Positions 56,220 to 64,000 of a stretch of DNA of 64,000 bases are shown piece after piece; the first letter of the stretch is position 1; each line of letters starts with the position of its first letter. A model generated the notes under the pieces. The model had not been told where the DNA came from and searched no databases. It saw nothing but the letters and a program-made list of their open reading frames with translations. The stretch is from an uncultured Pseudomonadota bacterium (GTDB taxonomy: Bacteria > Myxococcota_A > UBA9160 > PR03). Both the position numbers and the translations under genes were made by a program. The stretch lies in the NCBI GenBank assembly GCA_900696485.1, contig CAADGG010000040.1, positions 49,141 through 113,140 on the forward strand, given 5' to 3'.

Positions 56220-58498
56220 ATGCGAAGGAATCGCTCGACGCTGCGACGGTCGCTGGCGCGGATGGCAGGATTCGCGCTGGCATTGGTCGGCCTCGCAGGC
56301 TCGGCCGAGTCCGCGACCTTCGTCTCGAGCACACCGATCGCTGGCGACACGGTCCCTGTGACGCTGACGATCGACGATGCACCCGAAGGCGATGCGGTCG
56401 ACGTCACGGTGTCGATTCCGGACGGCTCGGGGGACTTGCTCGGGCTCTTCGGCAACGCCGCTCCCGAGAGCCTCGTGGCCGCGATGGCGGTCGTCGATGC
56501 AACCGGCGTGGTGACGCAGTCGCAGTTCGCGGCGAACCAGGTCTGGAAGGTGGGCGGCGGCAACGTACTGTCGCCGGTCAAGAACTGGGACTGGGGCTTC
56601 GCTTCGGGAGCGCCGGGAGCGCCGGAGGCGTCCTCTCGCAGGTGGCGTTTCGGCTGACGGCCCCCGGGCTTACCGCTGCGAACCTCACGGAGGCTTTCAA
56701 CCAGAGCTGGCGGTTCGGCGTCCGGATCCAGAGCACGGCAGGTCCCGAGGGCTCGGCAAAGATCGGTGTCGCGGCGAGCCAGCCGCCGCAGGGCGCACCG
56801 CCGACGATCGAGATCGCGTCCCCGGCCGACGGCGCCCTTCTCGCGACGAGCGAAATCGCCGTGACGGGCAGCGTCACGGGCACGTTGCCGGTGGCCGTCG
56901 CGGTGAACGGCGCGCCCGCGACGAGCGACGGAGACGGTTTCGCCGCCGTGCTCTCGCTCTCCGACGGGCTCCACACGCTGACGGCGACGGCCACGAACGG
57001 CTTTGGCAGCGCGAGTGATGCCGTCTCGGTGACGATCGACACGACACCGCCGCTCGTCACGATCACCGCGCCGGAGCCCGGGACGCTGACGGCGGCGGCC
57101 GCGGTCACGGTGACCGGCACCGTCACCGACGCGAGCCCGATCGCGAGTATCTCGGTGAACGGCGTGCCGGCGACGCTCAGCGGCAGCAGCTTCACGGCCG
57201 AGCCGTCGCTGGCGATCGGGGAACAAGTGCTCACCGCCGAGGCGACGGACGCAGCCGGCAACACCGGCTCCGACGCCACGAGCGTGATCCGCGGCGTTCC
57301 GCCGGAGATCGCGATCACGACGCCGCTGGATGGCTTCGAGACCTCGGAGGCGTCGATCGCCGTGGCGGGCGCCGTCACGGGCACCCCGCCGGTGGCGGTT
57401 GCGGTGAACGGCATCGCCGCGACGGTCGCCGGAGAGAGCTTCGCCGTCACGGTCCCGCTGGCCGAGGGCGCGAACACGCTGACCGCGACGGTGACGGGAC
57501 CGCTCGGGACTGCGACGGACACCGTGAGCGGCACCCGAGTCGGCGGGAGCCCGATGGCCGCGCTCGCGATCTCGATCGCGGCTCCGCCCGACCAGGCCTT
57601 CGTCTCTTCGCCGGTGATTCCGGTCTCGGGCGTCGTCAGCGACCCGGAGGCGGCGGTCTCGGTGAACGGCACGAGCGCGGTGGTCGCCGGGACACAGTAT
57701 CTCGCTTCGGCGGTTCGCCTCGACGAAGGGGTCAACACGCTCGTCGCCACCGCTGTCCGCGACGGTGAGACGGCCACGGCCCAGGTGACGGTGACCTACA
57801 ACGAACCGCCACGGATCGTAATCTCGTCGCCGCGGAACGGCAGCACATTGCGCACGCCGGACACCGACGTCGAGGGTCTCGTCGACGATGTTGCCGCGCA
57901 CGTCGACGTGAACGGCATTTCCGCGAGCGTTGGTTCGGGCGGGCGTTTCATCGCCCGGGCGGTGCCGCTCGCACCCGGTGAGAACCCGCTGCTGGCCCGG
58001 GCCGTCGACGGTTACGGTGCGATGGGCATGGACCGCTCGCACGTGATCCGCGCGGACGACGGCGCCGGGAGGTTGCGGATCGTGCTCGTCGTCCCCGAGC
58101 GCCTGCGGCGCGGTGCGGACCCGTACGATCCCGATGCCGTCGCGCCCGTGATCGCGGAGAACGGAGAGGAGTTCGTGGCCGCTCTGTCGGCGATCGGGTT
58201 TGCTGCGCCGCTCTTCGCGCCCCCTGTCGAGGTGCCGGCAGTCGGCTTCAGCAATTTCTTCGCGTATCTCTTCGTCTTCACCGAGGCCGGTCGCATCGGG
58301 GAGCCGGTCGAGATCCCCGGACTCACCGATCTGCTCCCGGCATTCTCCGACACCGAGCTGCTGCGTCCCATCTCCGAGTTCGCCGAGGAGATCTCGGGTC
58401 TCGCCGGTGCGCCGGGGGTGGCCGCAGAGATCCTCCCGGCGGACTTCGAAGCGAATGGCTTCGCGCTCTTCTCCCTCGAACTCGGAGGGGCCGGATGA
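56220..58498 (+). pseudogene. Secreted Ig-like repeat protein interrupted by a -1 frameshift
   Basis: The first part (56220-56657) encodes a signal peptide (MAGFALALVGLAGSAESA) and about 115 further residues, then hits a stop. A second open frame (first usable codon GTG 56642) runs to 58498 and carries about five Ig-like repeats of 85-90 residues, each with a SPADGALL..VTGSVT..VAVNG pattern, and a C-terminal domain. The frames join smoothly if one G is added near 56624-56627, after a tandem GGGAGCGCC duplication (56606-56623): this restores GAPGGVLSQVAFRLTAPG. It may be a real inactivation, slippage-based switching, or a sequencing error. The TGA overlaps the next gene's ATG. Confidence 0.75.
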
Positions 58499-61400
58499 GT
58501 TGCCCGCCGCCGGAGATCCGGTGCCTTCGCGCGCTTCTGCTCGTCGCACTCGCTCTCGTCGGGCCGCCGCAAGTCCGCGCGCAAGGGGGAATCTTCGAGC
58601 TCGCCGGGAGCCACGATGGCGCGAGTGACACGATCCGGCTGCTCTACGATCAGCACGGACCGCAGATCCACATCACGTCGCCGGCATTCGGCTCGGTTCT
58701 CGCGGGCAACGTCGTGACCCTTTCCGGAACCGTCGACGATCGCTTCTCCGAGAATCCGGAGGATGTCGCGCCGCTGTTCGGTGTCATCGAGTACCGCGTG
58801 TTCGGAGACCAGGGTGTCGAGATCGATGCGGGCGAGACGTTCGTCGTGGACGGGCGGTTCACGATTCCCGATCTCGTGCTCGGCACCGGAAGCCACGATT
58901 TTCTCCTGGAAGCGCAGGACTCGGCGGGCATCCGCGGAAGTGCATTCCACGGCATCGCAACGGATCCGTCGGCGCCGGCCGTGGCGCTGGTCGGGCCGGC
59001 GGACGGCGAGGCGGTGATCGCGTCCACGGTCGCGCTCGACCTCAACTTCGCCGCGCCCGTGACGCTGCTCTCCGTCAACGGGAACGCCGATGGGCGGAGC
59101 TTCCCGGCCGGCCTTGCCGAGGATGCCGTGACGGTCGCGCTCGCACTCGGCGCGAACGTGGTGACGCTCGAACTGGACGGCGGGGACGGTCCCACGACGG
59201 CCTCCTTCACGATCTTCCGCGTCGCGTCGGCGGAACCGATCCGGATCGTCGACCCGCCCGAAGGCACGGCGCTGAACAGCGCACTCGTTCCGGTGACGGT
59301 GCGCGCCGCACGAGGAACGCCGTTCGTACGGATCAACGGAATCGACGCCAGTGCGGCGGCCGATGGCGTCACGTTCACCGCCGAGGTGCCGATCCGCGCC
59401 GGCGAGAACCCGATCGAGGCGGTGGCGTTCCCATTCGGACAGACGGCGCGGATCGTCGTCCGCGGGGACTTCACTCCGCCGCGCCTGCTCGCGCTGCTTC
59501 CGCCGGACGGGACGATCACGGCCGACGGGACTCTCGACGTCATCGGCTTCGTCGACGAGGGCGCTTCCGTCGACCTGCTCGGGCCCGCTGGCGCCCGGAC
59601 GGTCGCGACCGTTCTCGATCACGAGCGGAGCCAGCCGGCATTCGGCGTCTTCGTCCATCGCTTCGAGGCGCCGGGGCTGCCGCTCGATCCCGGCGTGAAC
59701 ACGATGGAGATTCGGCTGCGCGATGCGGCGGGCAACGAAACCACGGAGACCGTGGCGTTCGAGGCCCGATCGGCCGCGCTCGCGCTCGTCGATCCTGCGG
59801 ACGGCGCCGCGCTGGCGGGCGCGCGCGCGAGCGTGGAGCTCGAGGCGTTGGCGGATCTCACGATCGAGGCCTGGTTCGCCGCGGGCCGCGAGATTCCGGA
59901 CCTTGCGGGGATCGCGCTCGCTCCCGGCGTTGCCACCTTCGCCGGGGTGCCGCTCGTCCCGGGCGAGAACGAGATGCGCGTCGTCCATCGCCGTCCGGGT
60001 GGCGAGCCCGAGGTCCTGAGCTTCCGACTGGTGTCGACGGCCCCGCCGCTCGCGACCGTCGAGGGGACCGTCCTCGACACCCGCAGCGGCGCTCCGCTGG
60101 CCGGCGCGCTCGTCGAGATCGCGGTGAACGGGATCACCGTGGTCGTCACGACCGACGCGGCCGGGCGCTTCGGCGCCGAGGTCGAGCCCGGGCTCGCGAC
60201 GGTCTCCGTCCGCAGCGAGGGCTTTCTCGTCTCGACCGCGACGGCGACCGCCGTGGCCGCCGCGACGACGACGATCGATCTCTCGCTGTTGCCGTGGACC
60301 ACGGCGCCAGGGGGTCTCCCGGGGGCCGGTCCCGGCGCCACGACGAGTCGCGTCGAGGGCATCGTCAGCGATGCCGCCTTCGGCGCGCCGCTCCCCGGCG
60401 TCACGGTGGCTGTTCAAGCCGGGATCGTGACGCTTTTCGCGACGACCGATGCGGACGGCTTCTACGCGGTCGAGGCGATCCCGGCCGAGCCGTTCACCGT
60501 GGCGTTCGCCGCCGGTGGCTTCATCGCGCAAGTCTTCGAGATCCCGTTCGAGACGCCGGTCGACTGGCGGCTCGACGCGGCTCTCGAGGCGCTTTCCGTC
60601 GGCGGAGGCGCCGGCACGAGCCGCCTCTTCGGCCGCGTCTTCGACGAGGACACCGGCGCCGGCCTCGCCGGCGCGGCGATCACCGTCGACCGGGACGGCA
60701 CGATCCTCACTGGCGCCTCCGGCCCCGACGGCACGTACGCGATCGAGGAGATCCCCGCCGGTCCGTTCCATGTGAGTGTCGCGCTCGAAGGATTCGTCAC
60801 GCGCGCCTTCGACGTCCCCTTCGAGGACGCCGGCGCCACCCAGGTCGACGTCGGCCTCGTCGCGTCCGGCGCCGGCGGCGGTGCCGAGGCGAGCGTCGTG
60901 CGCGGGACCGTCCAGAACGCGGAGACGGGCGCACTCCTCGCCGGTGCACTCGTCTCCGTCACCGCCGGCGGCGTAACGCTCGCCGCCACCACCGATGCCG
61001 CCGGCTCGGTCACGATTCGCGGGATTCCGGTCGCACCGCTCACGATCACCGTGACGCGCGAGGGCTTCCTGCCGCGCGTGTTCGACGTGGCGACGGACGA
61101 ACCGACGGTGATCCCGCTCGTTGCGTCTCTCCTGCCCCTTGGCACCGAGGCGACGCTGGTCGGAACCGTTCGTAGCGGGATCAGCGGGCAGCTCGAAGCG
61201 GGAGTCACGGTGCGGCTGCTCGGAACGTCGCGCACGGCCACGACCGACGATACCGGCCAGTTCACGCTTGCAACCGTGCCCCTGGGAACGGACCAGACGT
61301 TGGTTCTCGCAAAGCCCGGCTTCATCGAGGCGTTCAGTACGTTCTCGCTTGCTCCCGACCGGGCAGGGAATCCGGTCCGGATCGAGTTTACCTACCCGAT

Positions 61401-64000
61401 TCTCGAGAGCTACGAGCGATCGTTGGCAATCGACTTCGATGCCGGGGGCACGGTCGTCGACGCGCTCACGGGTTTGCCGCTCGAGGGTGCGGAGATCCAG
61501 GCCGGCACCGCGGCTACAGTCACGGACGCTGACGGCCGATTCCGCCTCACAGACCTTCCGCCCGACACGGTGGTGCGCGTGACCGCGACAGCGCCCGACC
61601 ATGAGCCGCAGGGATTCGATGCGCTGGTCGTCCCGAACGGCGACAGTCCGCTCGATTTCCGGCTGGCGCCGACGTTGCTCGGTGAGGTCTCCGGCACCGT
61701 GACCGACGCTGGCTCGGGTGCCGCGATCGCATACGCCGAGGTCGGCATCGAAGGCAGCACGTTCCTCAGCACCGTCACGGAGGCTGATGGATCCTATCGA
61801 CTGCTCGCCGTTCCTGCCGGAACCCACACGATCGTTGCACGAAGCCCCGAGCATTTCCCCGAAGCAAGTGCCGGCTTCGTAGTCAGTGCGGACACGACGT
61901 CTGCCTTCGATGCCGCGCTCGCCGCCCGTCCGAGGGCAGGGGGACTCGCCGGCCGCGTGCTCGATGCCACGACCGGAGACCCGATCGCCGGCGCACTGCT
62001 CGCGCTCGCCGACGGGCGCACGGTGACCAGTGCGGCAGACGGATCCTATGCGTTCCTCGACGTTTCCGCCGGACTCGCGCGCGTGACGATCGAAGCTGCC
62101 GGCTACGCTGCGGCAAGCCGCGTCGCTCCGGTGGATGCGGACGTCGATGACGCCACGCCCACGATCACGACCTTCGACTTCCGCCTCGACGGCAGCGGGG
62201 ACCTCGACGCGAGCGAGGCGAGTGCCCTCATCGAAGCCTCGGTCGGCGGCTCGATCGAGACTCCTGACGGCCGCATGCGCCTCGACATTCCGCCCGGGAG
62301 CCTCACTGGCGATGGCGTCGTCACGATCCGAAAGTCACCGCTCCCTGTCTCCACGCCCGGCGCCTCGATCGCTTCCGATCCCGACCTCGCGCTTCCTCCG
62401 GTGACCGCACTCAGCGAAGAGGTCGAGATCCTGATCGGCCCGCCGCCGGGCGGCGAGAAGCCCCTCCTCGCGGGGCCCGTGTTCGTCGTCGCGCGCTACT
62501 TCGAGGAGGTCGCGACGGCTGTGGGCGCTTCGGAGGCGAGCGTGTTCCCGTACCTGCATACCGGCGACGCCTGGACGGCGCTCCGCATGGTGCCGTACCT
62601 GCACGCCGTCGATCGCATCAACAACGTCGTCGTCGCCGGTCTCGTCTTCGGCGAGACGGAGACCGGCCGCGGGGTCGTCGCCGAGCAGACGATGAGGCGC
62701 CCGTTGCTGCTTGCCCAGGCCGGAGGCGGAGGTTTCCAGCCAATCTTCCTCGATGCGTTCCGTCTCGTCATCGGCGCGGTCGCTCGGGTCTTTGCCTTCA
62801 ATCCCGCCGTCGAGCTTGTCGAGATCAAGGATCTCGCCGCGTTCGCGGATCAGCGCCTCGAAGCGCCGTTCTTCGCCGTCAACACGTTCTCGCACCCGCT
62901 CCTCGTCGTGCACGGCTGGGATCCGCTCTCGATCCTGCGAGACTCGCAATTGATTCGCGAGCCACTGGAGGACGTCCGCTACGGCCAGATCCTGCGCGAT
63001 CTCGTCGCGATGACGAACGCGGTCTATCGGCCCCTCTGGCTCACGTACAACACACGGCTCGGGATCGTCTCGAATGGGCAGGCGCTCGCCGAGGCGCTGC
63101 GGAGCCGCTACCCCGATCCGCCTCCCGACAGTCTGGCTTTCGCGGATCCGGATCGCCGTCCCATCGACGCCACGCAGAGTCCGAAGCTCTTCCAGACCTT
63201 CGACTCGTTCGGCTTCAGCATGGGTGGGCTCGTTGCGCGCACGTACCAGCTTGGATCGTTCTTCGCGGACCCGCCTGCCGCGGACGCCGTCGGCGGTGGC
63301 CGGGAGGGCCGGCTCGCCCACATGGTGGCGATGGGAACGCCACACCACGGCGCGCTCCAGCTTCTCCGCATCGCCGTCTCGGGGACCGCCTCGATCGTAT
63401 GGCAGTTCCCGCTGGAGCAACTACTGAGTCTATGGTCGCCGGGCACGGCCGACTTGCTCGACTACGTCGACCGCGACGACGTGCCGTGCTTCCTCTCCGG
63501 CAACCCGTCGCTGTGCGCGCTCAATCTGGATCTGCGCTCAGCGCCGATCATCGAGACCAGCCTGATCGCCGGCACCAAGTCGACGCAGCGGCTGGCGAAC
63601 GCCCTCGATCTCGATCTCGGGCTGCTCGTCGTGCCCGGGATGGAGAGCGACTCGGTGGTGCCGCTCTCGAGCGCACACGGCGAGAGCACGCTCGGCCGTC
63701 GGCTCGTACCGGCGCTGCGGAAGCGGAAGACTTTCACGGAAGGCTTCGACCACTTGCACGCGGGCACCGATGCGACGGCGCAAGGGGAGGGAGATCAGCG
63801 GATCAGTCTCTTCGCTGATCGGGACATCCTCTCGACGCTCCGCGACCACTGGGTGATCCGCGAGCGTGGTCTGGTAGCCGACGAGCCGATCTTTGGGCCT
63901 GGTGTCGTCGTCGAGCGCTGCCCGACGCTGACTCAGCCCGGCCGCATAAAGGCCGACATCTCATTCGACTGGAAGGCGATGAACGGCGGCGTCACGGGGA
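58495..64000 (+). CDS. Giant secreted protein: Ig-like, eight carboxypeptidase-regulatory-like repeats, ZU5-like segment and lipase-type hydrolase (3' partial)
   Basis: An open frame of at least 1,835 codons with no stop before the window end. A signal peptide (LRALLLVALALVGPPQVRA) leads to Ig-like domains to about residue 520. Eight repeats of the carboxypeptidase-regulatory-like fold follow (residues about 522-1206), each with a VxGxVxDxxTGxPLAGAxVxV and TDADGxYxxxxxPAG pattern. Next is a ZU5-like stretch (GGSIETPDGRMRLDIPPGSLTG). Residues about 1455-1760 form an alpha/beta hydrolase: LLVVHGWDP (His1473), nucleophile GFSMGG (Ser1575), MGTPHHGA, acidic SDSVVPLSSAHG (Asp1719) and DHLHAG (His1753/1755). 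ATG 58495 overlaps the upstream stop. It is probably a cell-surface or secreted esterase/lipase. Confidence 0.88.
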   Translation, partial: MSCPPPEIRCLRALLLVALALVGPPQVRAQGGIFELAGSHDGASDTIRLLYDQHGPQIHITSPAFGSVLAGNVVTLSGTVDDRFSENPEDVAPLFGVIEYRVFGDQGVEIDAGETFVVDGRFTIPDLVLGTGSHDFLLEAQDSAGIRGSAFHGIATDPSAPAVALVGPADGEAVIASTVALDLNFAAPVTLLSVNGNADGRSFPAGLAEDAVTVALALGANVVTLELDGGDGPTTASFTIFRVASAEPIRIVDPPEGTALNSALVPVTVRAARGTPFVRINGIDASAAADGVTFTAEVPIRAGENPIEAVAFPFGQTARIVVRGDFTPPRLLALLPPDGTITADGTLDVIGFVDEGASVDLLGPAGARTVATVLDHERSQPAFGVFVHRFEAPGLPLDPGVNTMEIRLRDAAGNETTETVAFEARSAALALVDPADGAALAGARASVELEALADLTIEAWFAAGREIPDLAGIALAPGVATFAGVPLVPGENEMRVVHRRPGGEPEVLSFRLVSTAPPLATVEGTVLDTRSGAPLAGALVEIAVNGITVVVTTDAAGRFGAEVEPGLATVSVRSEGFLVSTATATAVAAATTTIDLSLLPWTTAPGGLPGAGPGATTSRVEGIVSDAAFGAPLPGVTVAVQAGIVTLFATTDADGFYAVEAIPAEPFTVAFAAGGFIAQVFEIPFETPVDWRLDAALEALSVGGGAGTSRLFGRVFDEDTGAGLAGAAITVDRDGTILTGASGPDGTYAIEEIPAGPFHVSVALEGFVTRAFDVPFEDAGATQVDVGLVASGAGGGAEASVVRGTVQNAETGALLAGALVSVTAGGVTLAATTDAAGSVTIRGIPVAPLTITVTREGFLPRVFDVATDEPTVIPLVASLLPLGTEATLVGTVRSGISGQLEAGVTVRLLGTSRTATTDDTGQFTLATVPLGTDQTLVLAKPGFIEAFSTFSLAPDRAGNPVRIEFTYPILESYERSLAIDFDAGGTVVDALTGLPLEGAEIQAGTAATVTDADGRFRLTDLPPDTVVRVTATAPDHEPQGFDALVVPNGDSPLDFRLAPTLLGEVSGTVTDAGSGAAIAYAEVGIEGSTFLSTVTEADGSYRLLAVPAGTHTIVARSPEHFPEASAGFVVSADTTSAFDAALAARPRAGGLAGRVLDATTGDPIAGALLALADGRTVTSAADGSYAFLDVSAGLARVTIEAAGYAAASRVAPVDADVDDATPTITTFDFRLDGSGDLDASEASALIEASVGGSIETPDGRMRLDIPPGSLTGDGVVTIRKSPLPVSTPGASIASDPDLALPPVTALSEEVEILIGPPPGGEKPLLAGPVFVVARYFEEVATAVGASEASVFPYLHTGDAWTALRMVPYLHAVDRINNVVVAGLVFGETETGRGVVAEQTMRRPLLLAQAGGGGFQPIFLDAFRLVIGAVARVFAFNPAVELVEIKDLAAFADQRLEAPFFAVNTFSHPLLVVHGWDPLSILRDSQLIREPLEDVRYGQILRDLVAMTNAVYRPLWLTYNTRLGIVSNGQALAEALRSRYPDPPPDSLAFADPDRRPIDATQSPKLFQTFDSFGFSMGGLVARTYQLGSFFADPPAADAVGGGREGRLAHMVAMGTPHHGALQLLRIAVSGTASIVWQFPLEQLLSLWSPGTADLLDYVDRDDVPCFLSGNPSLCALNLDLRSAPIIETSLIAGTKSTQRLANALDLDLGLLVVPGMESDSVVPLSSAHGESTLGRRLVPALRKRKTFTEGFDHLHAGTDATAQGEGDQRISLFADRDILSTLRDHWVIRERGLVADEPIFGPGVVVERCPTLTQPGRIKADISFDWKAMNGGVTG

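Noticed and set aside
58012..61854. 1280-codon minus-strand open frame
   Set aside because: It is antisense to the Ig-like and carboxypeptidase-regulatory-like repeats of two plus-strand genes. It is extremely Arg/Asp/Glu-rich and shows no domain, signal or start context. Long antisense frames are expected at this GC content.
1..64000. rRNA, tRNA, prophage, integrase or transposase genes
   Set aside because: None was recognised. The only recombinase is the housekeeping XerD, embedded in a core operon.

Overview
The window is 64 kb of very GC-rich bacterial chromosome with dense, alternating gene blocks. Gene content points to a deltaproteobacterial-type lineage (Myxococcota, Desulfobacterota or Binatota relatives). 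The evidence is the pheA-hisC-tyrA-rpsA-ihfB-lapA-TPR order, an exosortase-associated TIGR04073 protein, a MoxR/DUF58/transglutaminase cluster, and large secreted Ig-like and carboxypeptidase-regulatory-like repeat proteins. The exact taxon cannot be fixed from sequence reading alone. I see no rRNA, tRNA, CRISPR array, prophage or transposase gene.

Layout. 73-965 (+): exosortase-associated protein and a family-6 DNA glycosylase. 1017-5633 (-): GPH-type MFS transporter, VOC protein, CvpA-like protein, aldo/keto reductase. 5730-7219 (+): miaE and an alpha/beta hydrolase. 7193-8332 (-): class V aminotransferase. 8454-15395 (+): a tightly packed operon with dgt-like, cutA, two unknown genes, a 972-residue DHH-domain protein with a long charged linker, and queE. 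15380-22312 (-): aminopeptidase lipoprotein, moxR, DUF58, transglutaminase, plsX, gmhB. 22164-28781: prmA, a nucleotide-sugar reductase, a P-loop/dCMP deaminase fusion, a DUF7064-type protein, coaE and a diguanylate cyclase. 29188-47458 (+): the long core operon pheA-hisC-tyrA-rpsA-ihfB-lapA-TPR-mutS-amiC-glnD-xerD-cca-scpA-scpB-rluB, with most junctions overlapping as ATGA or GTGA. 47611-56111: secreted proteins, a calcium-binding-repeat lipoprotein, a SRAP/HMCES protein, a FIST sensor protein and two MFS transporters. 56220-64000 (+): a frameshifted Ig-repeat protein followed by a giant secreted repeat-lipase protein that runs off the window.

The most unusual feature is a family of three near-perfect palindromes (2855-2935, 7161-7251, 25141-25239) placed exactly at gene 3' ends. 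In four flanking genes the reading frame continues into the palindrome, always in the same frame, and takes its last 17-18 residues (VKKGAGLDSSTFPVGKS-like) and its stop codon from the element. In the second copy two convergent genes do this at once on opposite strands, so two unrelated enzymes carry almost the same C-terminal tail. The two arms match perfectly within each copy although they differ between copies.

A second recurring pattern is a TAnnnT -10-like hexamer 6-10 nt before the start codon of at least eight genes that lack a Shine-Dalgarno sequence. This suggests widespread leaderless or near-leaderless transcription. Internal genes of operons instead use overlapping start/stop codons or clear AGGAGG-type sites.
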